The notes under the pieces are model-generated. The model had not been told where the DNA came from and ran no database searches. It was given only the letters and a program-made list of their open reading frames with translations. Shown here one piece after another: positions 8,918-18,526 of a stretch of DNA of 64,000 nucleotides; position 1 is the stretch's first letter, and the number at the start of each line of letters is the position of its first letter. This DNA comes from Nitrospira sp. MA-1 (lineage in GTDB: Bacteria > Nitrospirota > Nitrospiria > Nitrospirales > UBA8639). Position numbers and translations under genes: made by a program. The stretch spans positions 62,001-126,000 of the forward strand of contig JAQJDB010000002.1 in NCBI GenBank assembly GCA_032139905.1. Direction: 5' to 3'.

Positions 8918-10429
8918 TTATGAGCTCAGGTGACTTTCCATGACGGAACAGGGAGCCATGACGGCATCCCGCATTCCATGAATAATTTTTTTATCTTTGG
9001 GACAGATCGTTGCCAGGACACCACCCAGATTGGCCTGCCCCTCATTCACGAAATAATACGGAGATATGCGCGCCCGTCCTTCCATCCTGACGACGTCACC
9101 CGAATGGCTGTCATAATATTCAACCACAACCAGTCGCCCTTTGTGAAATGTTTGAAGAATCGAAGGGCTCGTCTCAAATTGTTGCAGAGCATGGGACACG
9201 ACTTCTTTCCATTGGACTTGCGACATATCATGCCCGATCGAGACACCCCGGCTACCCCAAGCCTGGTCGGAAAATCCTGACACTTTAATGACATACTGAC
9301 GCTCTTTTTGGGTGGCTTCTCCCAACCACTGCCAATCCGACACCGCACGATTTCCATGGCGTAAGCCGGGAATCACCGCAGAAGGGGGAAGGGGTCTGGG
9401 ATCCAAAATCCATGTCCCGGGAATGATGGCACGAAGACAGTCAAACGTGTCTGGCTTCAATTCGTGCTCCCAGAATTTTTCCAACATCGGATGATGGAAC
9501 AAGGCTAAGGCCAGTTTTTCCTCCATCCAGGGCTTATATGGCGGGGTGACCACAACCCTGCCTTTTTTGGCACTGTAGACAATCAACTCCCCTTTGGGAA
9601 TATTTTTCAAATCGAACAATTCGTAGAACCGGTAGATCACCGAAAGAGGCTGATCCTGTCCCTCATGGTGAATCAGGAGACCCTCTTCCGTAAAACGAAT
9701 ATCACGGGGATGCCCGCAATAGGCCTCCCAACCTTCCTGCCGGAGTTGCGTCACTACCCATTGCATTTCGGCGCGATAGGCCTCAGCTTCATCCGAGACC
9801 ACAATGGCCACACGAGGAGGCTGCCCGTGCAACATGCCTCGTAACATACGGGAAAACCCTTGAATCAACCCGTCGGCCTGCGGCCACACAGTTCTGCCCT
9901 GCTGGGCATACATCCGGCTGAGACTGCCGGTTAAGCCAATCCCTCCAGGGACAGAATCGAGTTCTGTCAGGGCCATTCCCCCATTGGTGGGAATGAGATC
10001 GGGACGAATGACACCGGGAAGTTGATTTTTGAACCGATTCATCCTGGCAAGGGCCAATAGATCCTCGGGCTTTCCGATATCCAAATATTCATGAACCCAC
10101 GCAGGTTGCATGCCTTTCAGGCTTTCAAGATACAACCGGTTCAACGCCTGATAGAACAACAACAGATGCTGTCCTAAGGCTTCAAAAAACTTGGCTTCCT
10201 CGTGGGAAACCTCAAAAGGGCCACATGCCACTCGCCAATGATCATCCTGTCCGGTCTCAAATAATCCGTCCTTGATCAGCCTGTCCCGATAGAGAGGATA
10301 GGGGCTGTCAGATGTTGACGGACTCAATGGCAGAATGGGGCCGGACTGTTCTACTTGGGAAGAAATAACCGATCCTGGGTTAATCGTGGAAGACGTATGT
10401 GACGGACCAGACACTCTGACGTCCTTCAC
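8918..10429 (-). CDS. predicted ATP-grasp-like protein, function unknown
   Basis: 503 residues, first gene of the leftward group. Conserved-looking patches are TNGGMALTELDSVPGGIGLTG, a middle region with VVVTPPYKPWMEEKLALALF, and a C-terminal part YVIKVSGFSDQAWGSRGVS, GRARISPYYFVNEG and KKIIHGMRDAVMAPC. The Lys-containing strand followed by a Gly-rich GSRGVSIG loop and a late Arg/acidic cluster look like an ATP-grasp carboxylate-amine ligase fold. I do not recognise a named family. The first about 45 residues are low-complexity, so the GTG start at 10429 may be too far upstream. It is separated by 69 bp from the glutaredoxin-like gene and likely heads the operon with kamA and dcd. Confidence 0.6.
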   Translation of the reverse strand: MKDVRVSGPSHTSSTINPGSVISSQVEQSGPILPLSPSTSDSPYPLYRDRLIKDGLFETGQDDHWRVACGPFEVSHEEAKFFEALGQHLLLFYQALNRLYLESLKGMQPAWVHEYLDIGKPEDLLALARMNRFKNQLPGVIRPDLIPTNGGMALTELDSVPGGIGLTGSLSRMYAQQGRTVWPQADGLIQGFSRMLRGMLHGQPPRVAIVVSDEAEAYRAEMQWVVTQLRQEGWEAYCGHPRDIRFTEEGLLIHHEGQDQPLSVIYRFYELFDLKNIPKGELIVYSAKKGRVVVTPPYKPWMEEKLALALFHHPMLEKFWEHELKPDTFDCLRAIIPGTWILDPRPLPPSAVIPGLRHGNRAVSDWQWLGEATQKERQYVIKVSGFSDQAWGSRGVSIGHDMSQVQWKEVVSHALQQFETSPSILQTFHKGRLVVVEYYDSHSGDVVRMEGRARISPYYFVNEGQANLGGVLATICPKDKKIIHGMRDAVMAPCSVMESHLSS

Positions 10430-10606
10430 TCGTCGATCAAAAGAGGTTGGACCTGTACGAAATACTTCAAATCGGGCCTAATATGAAAAGCTTGGACCTT
10501 GGTGACGGCCCTTTTGCTAGAATAGGGAGATCGTAGCACGCTCTCTTGAAACCAGACAAGGCACGCCCTCGAAGGAAATGGCGGGCCAAGTCGCCATGAA
10601 AGTGAT

Positions 10607-11236
10607 GTGCATATGCCTCAGACAATCCCCGTCATTCCTGGTCCACAAGTCGTTCCCTCGGCCGTCTGTTTTCGATGCGACGTCTGCTGTCGTTTCCCTG
10701 AACAGGACAGCTTCCTCAGACCGTACTTTACGGAAGATGAAATTCGACAGGCCGTCACACACGGCATCCTTTCCTCTTCCTTTCCTGATCATCGGGGCAG
10801 TCAGATTGAAGTCGTCCGACATCCCAATGATGAAGGATTTCTCTGTCCCGCCTTTGATCCCATCACACAACACTGTCGCATTTATGAGGTGCGTCCTCTG
10901 GATTGTCAATTATATCCCTTCGCACTTATGTGGAATGCCCAACACGAGAAAGTCGTGCTTGGATGGGATACTCTGTGCCCGTTTCTTCTCGAACAAGCCG
11001 GGGAAGAAAACCCTTTCAGGAAAGCTGACCCACAACCTTCAGCGCTGACCATTCCAAAGGCGATCATGGAACAGGCCCAACGTGTGGCGATCTATTTGGA
11101 ATCGGATAATGTTCTCAATGCCCTAGCCGGTCATCCCCGATTAGTGACTCCGTTTCAACCCGATGTCGTCGTGTTGCACACACTCGATCGCCTGACCGAG
11201 ACTCTTCGATCCTCCACTACACACGATAAGCGTTGA
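10607..11236 (+). CDS. YkgJ-family cysteine-cluster protein
   Basis: 209 residues with two cysteine groups: CFRCDVCCRF near residue 22 and FLCPAFDPITQHCRIY followed by RPLDCQLYPF. This is the zinc- or iron-sulfur-binding pattern of the YkgJ (UPF0153) family, whose biochemical role is largely unknown. It is cytoplasmic with no membrane segment. The start may be GTG at 10607 or ATG at 10613. It is transcribed divergently from the ATP-grasp-like gene, so the 177-bp gap holds both promoters. The next gene (DUF2156) follows 56 bp downstream on the same strand. Confidence 0.85.
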   Translation: MHMPQTIPVIPGPQVVPSAVCFRCDVCCRFPEQDSFLRPYFTEDEIRQAVTHGILSSSFPDHRGSQIEVVRHPNDEGFLCPAFDPITQHCRIYEVRPLDCQLYPFALMWNAQHEKVVLGWDTLCPFLLEQAGEENPFRKADPQPSALTIPKAIMEQAQRVAIYLESDNVLNALAGHPRLVTPFQPDVVVLHTLDRLTETLRSSTTHDKR

Positions 11237-11292
11237 CGGCCACGGTCTCACTCTTTTCTCCCAGACCCTCCATCCCCGTATAACTTTCATCT

Positions 11293-12249
11293 ATGTCCAT
11301 TCACCTCAGTCCCTTGACCCTAAAAGATCAGGTTCATCTGAATCAGGCCATTGCCTCCACATCTATCGGGGGGAAAACCCCCTTGAGTACCTGGTCATTT
11401 CCACCCCATTATATCTGGAAAGACCTGTTTACCTTTTCCTGGACGGACATTGACGGCTGGCTATGCCTCTTCGCGGAATATTCCGATGGGATCTTTATGC
11501 CTCTGCCCCCTGTCGGACCTTGCTCAGACAGTGGATCCTCATCCGGCAGCCCTCTCAAAAATGTGCTAAGTCAGGTTATGGCGTATATGAAAATCCGGAA
11601 TCGTGGATCCCATGTGACGCGAATCGAAAACATTCCCGCTGCTTTAAAAGAAGAGATTCAAGGATGGGGATACACCCTCACACCAAAAGATTCGGATTAC
11701 CTCTATCGCACTGCCGATCTCATTCACCTGAAAGGCAATCCCTACAAATCCCAACGCGCCGCGTGCAATCGATTTATTCGCACACACCGCATTCATATTG
11801 CCCCTTACCAGAGCACCGATCGTGAGGAGTGCCTCGCCCTTTTTCACCGTTGGGTCCATCAAAAGGAAAATATCCCTATTTCCCGACTAGGACCCAACGA
11901 AGATGTGGCTCGCATGATGCTTCGGGATTCCGCTAATGCCCATCGAGTCACCCTCCAGGAACATCGTGAACTCGGTCTTGCCGGGCGAATCGTGTGGGTG
12001 GATGGAGCTGTCAAAGCCTATACGTTCGGGTTCCCACAATCCTCTGAAGTGTTTTGTGTCTTGCTGGAGATAGCAGATCGTTCAGTCTACGGGTTAGCCC
12101 AATATCTTTTCCGTGAATTCTGTCGCGAGTTTCAGGCCTATCCATTGATAAATACGATGGATGATTCAGGTCTGCCGGCTTTAGCAAGAACAAAACTGGC
12201 CTATCATCCCTGCCAATTAGTGCCAAACTACATTGCCCAGCCTTCATGA
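11293..12249 (+). CDS. DUF2156 / lysyl-phosphatidylglycerol synthase C-terminal-like protein
   Basis: 318 residues consistent with the DUF2156 GNAT-fold domain without the membrane part of MprF. Recognisable elements are the start region (LSTWSFPPHYIWKDLF), SYRTADLIHL-like YLYRTADLIHLKGNPY followed by KSQRAACNRFI, and the late NTMDDSGLPALARTKLAYHP. In MprF the homologous domain transfers aminoacyl groups from tRNA to lipid. Soluble versions like this one are mostly uncharacterised, so the acyl donor and acceptor are unknown. It is probably co-transcribed with the YkgJ-type gene. Confidence 0.8.
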   Translation: MSIHLSPLTLKDQVHLNQAIASTSIGGKTPLSTWSFPPHYIWKDLFTFSWTDIDGWLCLFAEYSDGIFMPLPPVGPCSDSGSSSGSPLKNVLSQVMAYMKIRNRGSHVTRIENIPAALKEEIQGWGYTLTPKDSDYLYRTADLIHLKGNPYKSQRAACNRFIRTHRIHIAPYQSTDREECLALFHRWVHQKENIPISRLGPNEDVARMMLRDSANAHRVTLQEHRELGLAGRIVWVDGAVKAYTFGFPQSSEVFCVLLEIADRSVYGLAQYLFREFCREFQAYPLINTMDDSGLPALARTKLAYHPCQLVPNYIAQPS

Positions 12250-12384
12250 GCGTTCGTGAACTCCCATTTGAAATTTCATGGATAGCATTTGCAGGTTGTC
12301 CTCTCTGATTTAACATCCGTATAATGCTGGTCAAGTCATTCACCTGTTTCACTTTTTCATCCTTACATGACATTGGATTGATTT

Positions 12385-13197
12385 ATGAAGGGTCTTGAAT
12401 TCGGTATTGAACAATTCCGGGTTACCGAGGAGCCGTTTTATCAGGAAGTGAACGGAGAAATTGATTTGTTCTCCGTCGGGGCAAAAAACAAGATCCCCGT
12501 CATGCTGAAAGGCCCTACTGGATGCGGGAAAACCCGGTTTGTCCAGCATATGGCTCATCGGCTTAATCGGCCCTTGATCACCGTTGCCTGCCATGAAGAT
12601 TTGACGGCCTCCGATTTGATCGGACGATACCTATTAAAAGGTGAAGAAACCGTGTGGGTGGATGGTCCGCTCACTTTGGGAGTCAAACATGGCGCCCTGG
12701 TCTATCTGGATGAGGTGGTCGAAGCCAGAAAAGATACGACGGTGCTGATCCATCCATTAAGTGATGACCGACGGTTTTTGCCCATTGAAAAAAAAGGACA
12801 GATTCTTGAAGCCGTGGATGATTTTTTACTGGTGATCTCCTATAACCCCGGATATCAAAGCGTCTTAAAAGAGTTGAAACAAAGCACCAAGCAGCGCTTC
12901 ATGGCCATCGAATTTGGTTATCCTCCCAAAGATATCGAAACCAGGATAGTGGAGCATGAAGCCCAGGTCTCCAGGGACATTGCCGTCCGGTTAGTCAAAT
13001 TGGGTGAAAAGGTACGAAATCTCCGTAACCATGGCCTGGAAGAAGGCGTGAGTACCCGACTATTAATTTACGCCGGGACCTTGATGCAACAGGGCGTTGC
13101 CCCCGAGCGGGCTTGCGATGCCGCCATAACCCGCCCCATCACGGACGACACCGATATGCAACGCAGCATTCAGGAACTCGTGAAGGCCATTTTCTAG
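12385..13197 (+). CDS. cbbQ: CbbQ/NirQ/NorQ-type MoxR AAA+ ATPase
   Basis: 270 residues. Walker A is GPTGCGKT at residues 43-50, Walker B is [12 protein letters not shown], and a sensor region reads [12 protein letters not shown]. The C-terminal lid includes [14 protein letters not shown]. The pattern [15 protein letters not shown] is typical of CbbQ/NorQ/GpvN. Such ATPases remodel or activate RuBisCO, NO reductase or related metalloenzymes together with a VWA partner (CbbO/NorD). No VWA partner or target enzyme is adjacent here, so the client is unknown. The 272 bp after it contain no gene I can support. Confidence 0.88.
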   Translation: MKGLEFGIEQFRVTEEPFYQEVNGEIDLFSVGAKNKIPVMLKGPTGCGKTRFVQHMAHRLNRPLITVACHEDLTASDLIGRYLLKGEETVWVDGPLTLGVKHGALVYLDEVVEARKDTTVLIHPLSDDRRFLPIEKKGQILEAVDDFLLVISYNPGYQSVLKELKQSTKQRFMAIEFGYPPKDIETRIVEHEAQVSRDIAVRLVKLGEKVRNLRNHGLEEGVSTRLLIYAGTLMQQGVAPERACDAAITRPITDDTDMQRSIQELVKAIF

Positions 13198-13469
13198 ACT
13201 ATCAGGATTACTGTAAGACCTCCGATGGTTACAAGAGCTTCGCACACGATTCAATCAAATCCCTCATGATTTTCCCCCCTCAAAGGCGGAAATGCATAGT
13301 TTGCCTCCCGTTTCCCGGAAAGCTGTCTCTTCCTCTGGTCATATCCCACGTAATCTGACCCTGGTGAATATTCACCCCTCCAATTTCTGAAGCATGCCGC
13401 CACGTTTTCGTTGACAGGATTTTCCGTTCACCCTACACTCGGGGACCAAACAAGGCCGAGTGTTCCTCT

Positions 13470-14351
13470 ATGTTGACCCAACCGCATAACATCATTGCCA
13501 TCATCTATGATTTCGATCATACGTTGAGTCCCCATTACATGCAGGACCATACCATCCTGCGACATGCCGAACTTGATCCTGCCACCTTTTGGCCCAGCTG
13601 TACCGATTTAATCAAAGAGAAAGGCTACGACCAGGAACTGGCCTACATGAAACGCATGTTGGAATATGACCAGATTCGAAGCTTGTCGAATCAGGATCTC
13701 AAGTCCATGGGCAACCTTTTAGAGTTTTTCAAGGGAGTTCCTGAGTGCTTTGGTGAACTCAATACCATTCTCAAAAAACCGAAATATGAGGAGTTCGGCA
13801 TCCGGCTTGAACACTACGTGGTCAGTTCAGGTCTAAAGGCCATTTTGGATGGAAGCGTCGTGGCTACCCATGTCAAAGCCATTTTCGGATGCGAGTTTGA
13901 TGAAGAAAACGGCCATATCAGTTTTCCCAAACGCACCATCAGCCATACCCAGAAAACCCAGTTTCTCTTTCGAGTGAATAAGGGACTACTCAATCTCGAC
14001 CAGGACGTGAATGATCACATGCCGGAAGGGAGCCGCCGAGTACCATTTTCTCAAATGGTGTATGTAGGGGACGGACCCACGGACGTTCCCTGTTTCACCC
14101 TCATGAAGAAGAACGACGGATTTGCCTTGGCGGTTTACAATCCTGAGGACCAAACCCGAAGATCCTTTGAAAAATGCTATCAGCTTACGCGGCATGCCAA
14201 CCGGGTTCATTTCATGGCGCCGGCCGACTATCGACCCGGTAGTCATTTGCGTTTGATTCTTGAAAAGCACATTACCGAGGTTGCCGATCGCATGGTAGAT
14301 AGTCGACGCCAAAGCGTTGAAGGCTCCCGCGTGCCAGCTCCTCTTCCATAA
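13470..14351 (+). CDS. HAD-superfamily hydrolase
   Basis: 293 residues. Motif I is YDFDHTLS, with the Asp nucleophile at residue 14 and the acid/base Asp at 16. A helical cap follows (residues about 30-120), then a serine motif region HYVVSSGLKAIL and motif IV VYVGDGPTDVPCF. The GDGPTD form is typical of small-molecule phosphatases or phosphotransferases of this superfamily; the substrate is not predictable. No clear ribosome-binding site precedes the ATG. It stands alone between the CbbQ gene and a secreted-protein gene on the same strand. Confidence 0.82.
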   Translation: MLTQPHNIIAIIYDFDHTLSPHYMQDHTILRHAELDPATFWPSCTDLIKEKGYDQELAYMKRMLEYDQIRSLSNQDLKSMGNLLEFFKGVPECFGELNTILKKPKYEEFGIRLEHYVVSSGLKAILDGSVVATHVKAIFGCEFDEENGHISFPKRTISHTQKTQFLFRVNKGLLNLDQDVNDHMPEGSRRVPFSQMVYVGDGPTDVPCFTLMKKNDGFALAVYNPEDQTRRSFEKCYQLTRHANRVHFMAPADYRPGSHLRLILEKHITEVADRMVDSRRQSVEGSRVPAPLP

Positions 14352-14489
14352 CTATTCTTTATCCTATCCCCGGTCTCCCTCATTCCCAAGGTCTCGGGTA
14401 TCTCATTGCATAAAGTATTTTCGGTCGAGTAAGGTAAAAGGAGTTAAATGTCTCATAACAAAAGCGACCTTCCCACCAGGAGGTGGAAC

Positions 14490-15125
14490 ATGTACACAGC
14501 ACAGAAATTTTTCACCACTTTAATTCGCAAGAATGTCAATGGTTTTCACTTCGCTCTGCCTGCGGCAGCCTTCACTCTCCTGTTCCTGGTCAGTAACGTG
14601 AGTGGCGCCGATGATCCATTTGGCAGCTCGACCCTGTCTCCCAACAAAAACGATATGCTCAAAGACATGGCGTATGATCAGGTCAACTGGAAGCGCCCAC
14701 AAGGGGTCTTTACCTGGATTACCATGGCAACGGGATACGACACACCCTGGGATTCCCTTGGACGGCCAGGATGGATGACCACGGGGGATGCGTATGTTGA
14801 ACCCGTTAACCCTGGCATTTCGGAATTCCCCTTAGACACGCAGATGTTTTACATCGTCTTCGAGGCACAACCACTAGACGCCCCTGGCCAATTCGCGATT
14901 GCGTGGTTTCACATGAAGGATGGTCAAGTGGCGTCGAATACGCCCGTCGGACAAGACGTGATCGAACTGGAAATGAATCAACGATCCGGATACTTTCAAG
15001 TTTCAAAACCGGCGGATGGATGGATACCGGGAAAGTATCAAGTCAAGATTTTTTATGGCTCGCCAGGCCAGGCGCTGCATGCCGTCAACGTCATCGGCAC
15101 CATGGAGTTCACGATCAAAGGGTAA
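14490..15125 (+). CDS. secreted protein of unknown function
   Basis: 211 residues from the ATG at 14490, which has a near-perfect AGGAGG six bases upstream. An in-frame ATG at 14448 also has a GGAG but adds a polar stretch before the signal peptide. The N-terminus has basic residues, then a hydrophobic core (FALPAAAFTLLFLVSNVSG) and a likely cleavage site before ADDPFG. The mature part is rich in Trp, Asp and Gly and ends in a beta-strand-like region with QVKIFYGSPGQALHAV and GTMEFTIKG, which suggests an Ig-like or beta-sandwich domain. I recognise no family. It should act in the periplasm or outside the cell. Confidence 0.72.
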   Translation: MYTAQKFFTTLIRKNVNGFHFALPAAAFTLLFLVSNVSGADDPFGSSTLSPNKNDMLKDMAYDQVNWKRPQGVFTWITMATGYDTPWDSLGRPGWMTTGDAYVEPVNPGISEFPLDTQMFYIVFEAQPLDAPGQFAIAWFHMKDGQVASNTPVGQDVIELEMNQRSGYFQVSKPADGWIPGKYQVKIFYGSPGQALHAVNVIGTMEFTIKG

Positions 15126-15496
15126 ATACTTGTAGGAATTACAGTCCTTCCAAGAGAATTGCCGAAATCTTTTTGCTTAGTTACCGACCAACGGGTAATT
15201 GTCCGCAACACCCTTGCACCTGCTGAATAACGACCTGGAGTTTTCTAGGCCTCTCAATCCCAATTGTTTCCCCTCTTCGACCCATGTGCCGCCCGAACCT
15301 CTGCGTGGACGCTCGAAAGAACCGGTCGGCCGAGTCTGGGCAAAGTGAGTTGCTCCGCCCTCACTTATAGGTTGCGCCTCCCAATCAGATGAGGCCGGAT
15401 GACGGTCAAGGGTTGGGGATCCTTTTTCGGAACCCTAAGGACTTCGACGGCTAGGCCGAAACCCGCCATTTATCATCAATTCCAATATCGTAATAA
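15126..15496. other. intergenic, no gene or site recognised
   Basis: This 371-bp gap separates a rightward secreted-protein gene from a leftward radical SAM gene, so transcription converges here. A short plus-strand frame at 15399-15641 mostly overlaps the end of the radical SAM gene and is a shadow. I see no clear hairpin followed by a T tract. Confidence 0.5.
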
Positions 15497-17128
15497 TTAC
15501 CGCGAAGGATTCGGTTGGGAAGCAGGGGAGAGGGGTGGGGAGGTCGCAGGGCGGCGGGAACGGAGGATTTCTTCCAAAGTCAAAAGGGCATCACGGCCGG
15601 AGTTGGTTTCAAAACCTTTAGACAAACTGGTATCGGCATAAGCATGCCCCTGCTGTTGCGTCGCGCTCTGGCTCAAGCTGCCTGACCAGGGGCGGGGATC
15701 CTGCGACCCATGCTTCCGACCCCAGGCCGCCAGACAGGCCTTAGCGATAATCTTGTTAAGTGGGGCCGGATTGTACAGCATCTTTTTGATGTTCCAGGGG
15801 GTCAAACTGAGCGGGTTGTAGCCCTTCGATAAATAGCCTTCCGACAATAATCGTTGCTCCAAATCCGTATTGGGCTGGATTCCTAAGAAAAACATCAAGG
15901 GAAACACCCGGTCTTCTCCCAATATCGAGGCCACCATTTTATAGGACTCAATACTTTGAAGGAGAGTTTCTTCTGTTTCATCCGGTGAGTTCAGCGAATA
16001 ATTCAGAATGACCCGCCCATTGAATCCCGCCTCCTTCAAATACCGGCATCCGTCATACAAATGTTCAAGCTTGAAGCCCATATGCATGCTATTCAGGACC
16101 TTTTGCGAGCCCGCCGTGATCGCCACTTCCAAATCTCCCACTCCTGACTGAACCATCAACTTAGCCAACGTTGGATTAATCAGCGAGGTCCGGACGTATC
16201 CCGACCATTCAATGTGTAATTCCTGAGAGATGATTCGTTCCAAAATTTCCGTACATTGAGGGTACGCATCTTTGCCGGTGATGAACTGCGCGTCGGTAAA
16301 CCAAAACCGTCTAGCTCCCCATTGGTGATAATACTGGGCAATGTCCTTGACCACATTTTCCGCCGGACGGTAGCGTACCCGCTTCCCTTCAATATACGGA
16401 TAGAGACAAAAGGCGCAATCATACGGGCAGCCACGTTTGCTCTGCACACCGATACATTCGCCGATATATTCACGGTATTGGGGAAAGATTGACGTGAGAT
16501 AAGGAATATCCACGGAGAGCGCATCTAACAAAGCTGGAGTATTTTTGGTGCCCTTGGTGACCTTTCCCTGCTCTTTAATAATGAACCGTTCTTCACCAAG
16601 AGGCTCGCCGTTCAGGACTTTGAGGATGGCGTCCTCTCCTTCTCCCAGAATACCAATGATACCTTCCGGCAGTTTTTCAATAAGCTGGTCAGCAAAGGCG
16701 GTGAACGCTCCGCCGCCAATCATCATTCCGGTTGAGGGGAATTCCTTCTGAATTAACCAGGGATAGGAAAGATTATGCCGGATATCCGTATAATAACGGT
16801 ATAAATTGTGTAAACCTTGGAAAGAGGCGACCACCCGTTTCAGGGGATTGCTGGCGTAATAAAAATTAAACGCATGCTCGAGCGAGGCGTCACCTTCATG
16901 CGGGGAAAAAATTTGGATATCCCGCCATGAAAAACACACCAATTCCGGCTGAAAGGCCTTGGTCGCTTCTCTTAATTGGGCTTGACGTTGATTCGGCGGA
17001 AATAAGGAGAGATCCAGAATTTGCTGACGCACATCCGGCCGGCGCCGGTGGATGAAGTCGGCCAGGTAGGTAATCCCGGTGGGATAGACCTTTTTACAGG
17101 GGAGAAAGACGTACAATACGGAGTTCAT
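15497..17128 (-). CDS. B12-binding-type radical SAM protein
   Basis: 543 residues. The N-terminal region (about 1-200) resembles a cobalamin-binding-like Rossmann domain (PTGITYLADFIHRRRPD, MMIGGGAFTAFADQLI, GIIGILGEGEDAILKVL), although the DxHxxG cobalamin-histidine motif is not evident. The radical SAM cluster motif is at Cys234, Cys238 and Cys241 (GCPYDCAFCLYPYIEG), followed by a TIM-barrel core. The C-terminal about 60 residues are Ser/Pro-rich. Family members catalyse methylation or ring-modifying chemistry on lipids, tetrapyrroles and natural products. The stop of the ubiE-like gene lies 4 bp upstream of this start, which strongly suggests one transcript and perhaps a shared quinone or lipid pathway. 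Confidence 0.82.
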   Translation of the reverse strand: MNSVLYVFLPCKKVYPTGITYLADFIHRRRPDVRQQILDLSLFPPNQRQAQLREATKAFQPELVCFSWRDIQIFSPHEGDASLEHAFNFYYASNPLKRVVASFQGLHNLYRYYTDIRHNLSYPWLIQKEFPSTGMMIGGGAFTAFADQLIEKLPEGIIGILGEGEDAILKVLNGEPLGEERFIIKEQGKVTKGTKNTPALLDALSVDIPYLTSIFPQYREYIGECIGVQSKRGCPYDCAFCLYPYIEGKRVRYRPAENVVKDIAQYYHQWGARRFWFTDAQFITGKDAYPQCTEILERIISQELHIEWSGYVRTSLINPTLAKLMVQSGVGDLEVAITAGSQKVLNSMHMGFKLEHLYDGCRYLKEAGFNGRVILNYSLNSPDETEETLLQSIESYKMVASILGEDRVFPLMFFLGIQPNTDLEQRLLSEGYLSKGYNPLSLTPWNIKKMLYNPAPLNKIIAKACLAAWGRKHGSQDPRPWSGSLSQSATQQQGHAYADTSLSKGFETNSGRDALLTLEEILRSRRPATSPPLSPASQPNPSR

Positions 17129-17132
17129 CGTG

Positions 17133-17882
17133 CTATTTCACCGCCACATGAATGGCAACAATTCCACCGGTCAGATTGTGATACTCCACAGACTGAAACC
17201 CGGCTTCCTTGAGTAATTGAGCTAGTCGGTTTTGATCTGGAAAATTCCGTATCGACGCCGGGAGATATTCATACACCCCCGTGCCATCACGGGCCACCTT
17301 GGTGCCAATCCATGGGAGCAAATGAAAGGAATACCAGTCGTACAGCTTGCGCAGGCCGGCTGAAACAGGACGGGAAAATTCCAAGCACACGAAGCGACCT
17401 CCGGGTTGCAAGACCCGGCAGATTTCGGAGAGCGCTTGGGGAAGATTCCCGACGTTGCGAATACAAAATCCGGCAGTCACCGTATCAAATGTGGCAGACG
17501 GAAAGGTGAGATGCTCGGCATTCATTTGCAAACAAGTAATACGGTTGGCCAATTTCTGGGACCGGACCTTATCCTGCCCCACACGCAACATGGCTAAATT
17601 CAAATCCGCCGCGATAATTTGGCTCGTATAGCGGAGATGTTGATCCACTAAAATCGCAAGGTCGCAGGTCCCCGCACCTAAATCTAAGGCTCGTGTCCCA
17701 AAGGTGTCAGGAATATAGGAAATCGCCTTGCGTTTCCAGGAATGGTGCAGACCAAAACTGAGAAGGGAGTTATTCAGGTCATAAAATTTGGCAATGGCCG
17801 TGAACATTCGCTGGACGGCCTGCTCCCGAGCCGGACCGGTCCATGTGGAGGCCGCCTTGCCTGGAATTTCAATTTTATTCAT
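17133..17882 (-). CDS. ubiE: UbiE/MenG-type quinone C-methyltransferase
   Basis: 249 residues. SAM motif I is ALDLGAGTCDLAILVD, then IIAADLNLAML, and the family signature FCIRNVGNLPQALSEICRVL plus PGGRFVCLEFSRP. These mark the MenG/UbiE family, which adds the ring methyl group in menaquinone or ubiquinone synthesis. Nitrospirota are, as I recall, reported to make methyl-plastoquinone, so the actual ring may differ; this is not shown by the sequence. The chosen start is the ATG at 17882 with a GAGGTGG site eight bases upstream; an in-frame GTG at 17894 lies inside that site. It is followed 4 bp later by the radical SAM gene. Confidence 0.85.
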   Translation of the reverse strand: MNKIEIPGKAASTWTGPAREQAVQRMFTAIAKFYDLNNSLLSFGLHHSWKRKAISYIPDTFGTRALDLGAGTCDLAILVDQHLRYTSQIIAADLNLAMLRVGQDKVRSQKLANRITCLQMNAEHLTFPSATFDTVTAGFCIRNVGNLPQALSEICRVLQPGGRFVCLEFSRPVSAGLRKLYDWYSFHLLPWIGTKVARDGTGVYEYLPASIRNFPDQNRLAQLLKEAGFQSVEYHNLTGGIVAIHVAVK

Positions 17883-18008
17883 GACAGGAACCACCTCAAG
17901 GACCTAGCACCCGATCTCAAGTATTGTCAAGAATGAAGGCCTTCAGAAAACCGGTGTGAGCGATCAAAGCCTGGCAACACACTGATCAGAACAAGACCGG
18001 AGAGGGCA

Positions 18009-18428
18009 CTAAATAAACAGGGTGGTTTCCGCACCCGAGCAGGCAGAGATAATCGCAGGCAACCCCATCACCTCATCAACCCCCTGAGTGACTGCTTTGG
18101 CATCAACCCCCATATACTCCAGTCCTGCGCTACAGGCGACCAGTTTAAATTGGCCAACGTGACGGGCTTCCTCGAACATTTCCGAAATGAGTGGGACTTT
18201 GCGTTCACGGATCAACCGGGCCACTTCGGGGGCTTGAGCGGCATACTCCGGAGGAAAATCCAATTCATTTATCCGGCCTTCCGCCAACTTTTTGATTGTC
18301 CAGAACAACAAAACCACCATCACGTCTTTCCCCATCGCCGCCGCCGTTAACCCCAGCGTCGCCACTTGATGCAACTTATCATAGGTCGCATTATGTGCAT
18401 AAATGACGAATCGTGGCTTAGCCCCCAT
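18009..18428 (-). CDS. DsrE-like (DsrE/F family) protein
   Basis: 139 residues with the DsrE/F fold. The N-terminus, FVIYAHNATYDKLHQVATLG, is followed by LTAAAMGKDVMVVLLFWTIK and a C-terminal half with KLVACSAGLEYMGVD. The Cys in VACSAG matches the position often used for sulfur handling in this superfamily. Members carry or relay sulfur in cytoplasmic sulfur trafficking, though many are uncharacterised. It is followed 98 bp before by the RicT gene (upstream on this strand); the spacing leaves co-transcription uncertain. Confidence 0.8.
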   Translation of the reverse strand: MGAKPRFVIYAHNATYDKLHQVATLGLTAAAMGKDVMVVLLFWTIKKLAEGRINELDFPPEYAAQAPEVARLIRERKVPLISEMFEEARHVGQFKLVACSAGLEYMGVDAKAVTQGVDEVMGLPAIISACSGAETTLFI

Positions 18429-18526
18429 CTTAAATCTTATCTCCGCTTATCCTCATACCCAGCCAAGCTTGCCGATGCGACATCGCACTCCTTCTCGCTA
18501 CTTCCACTATTCTGACGAACAGGTTG

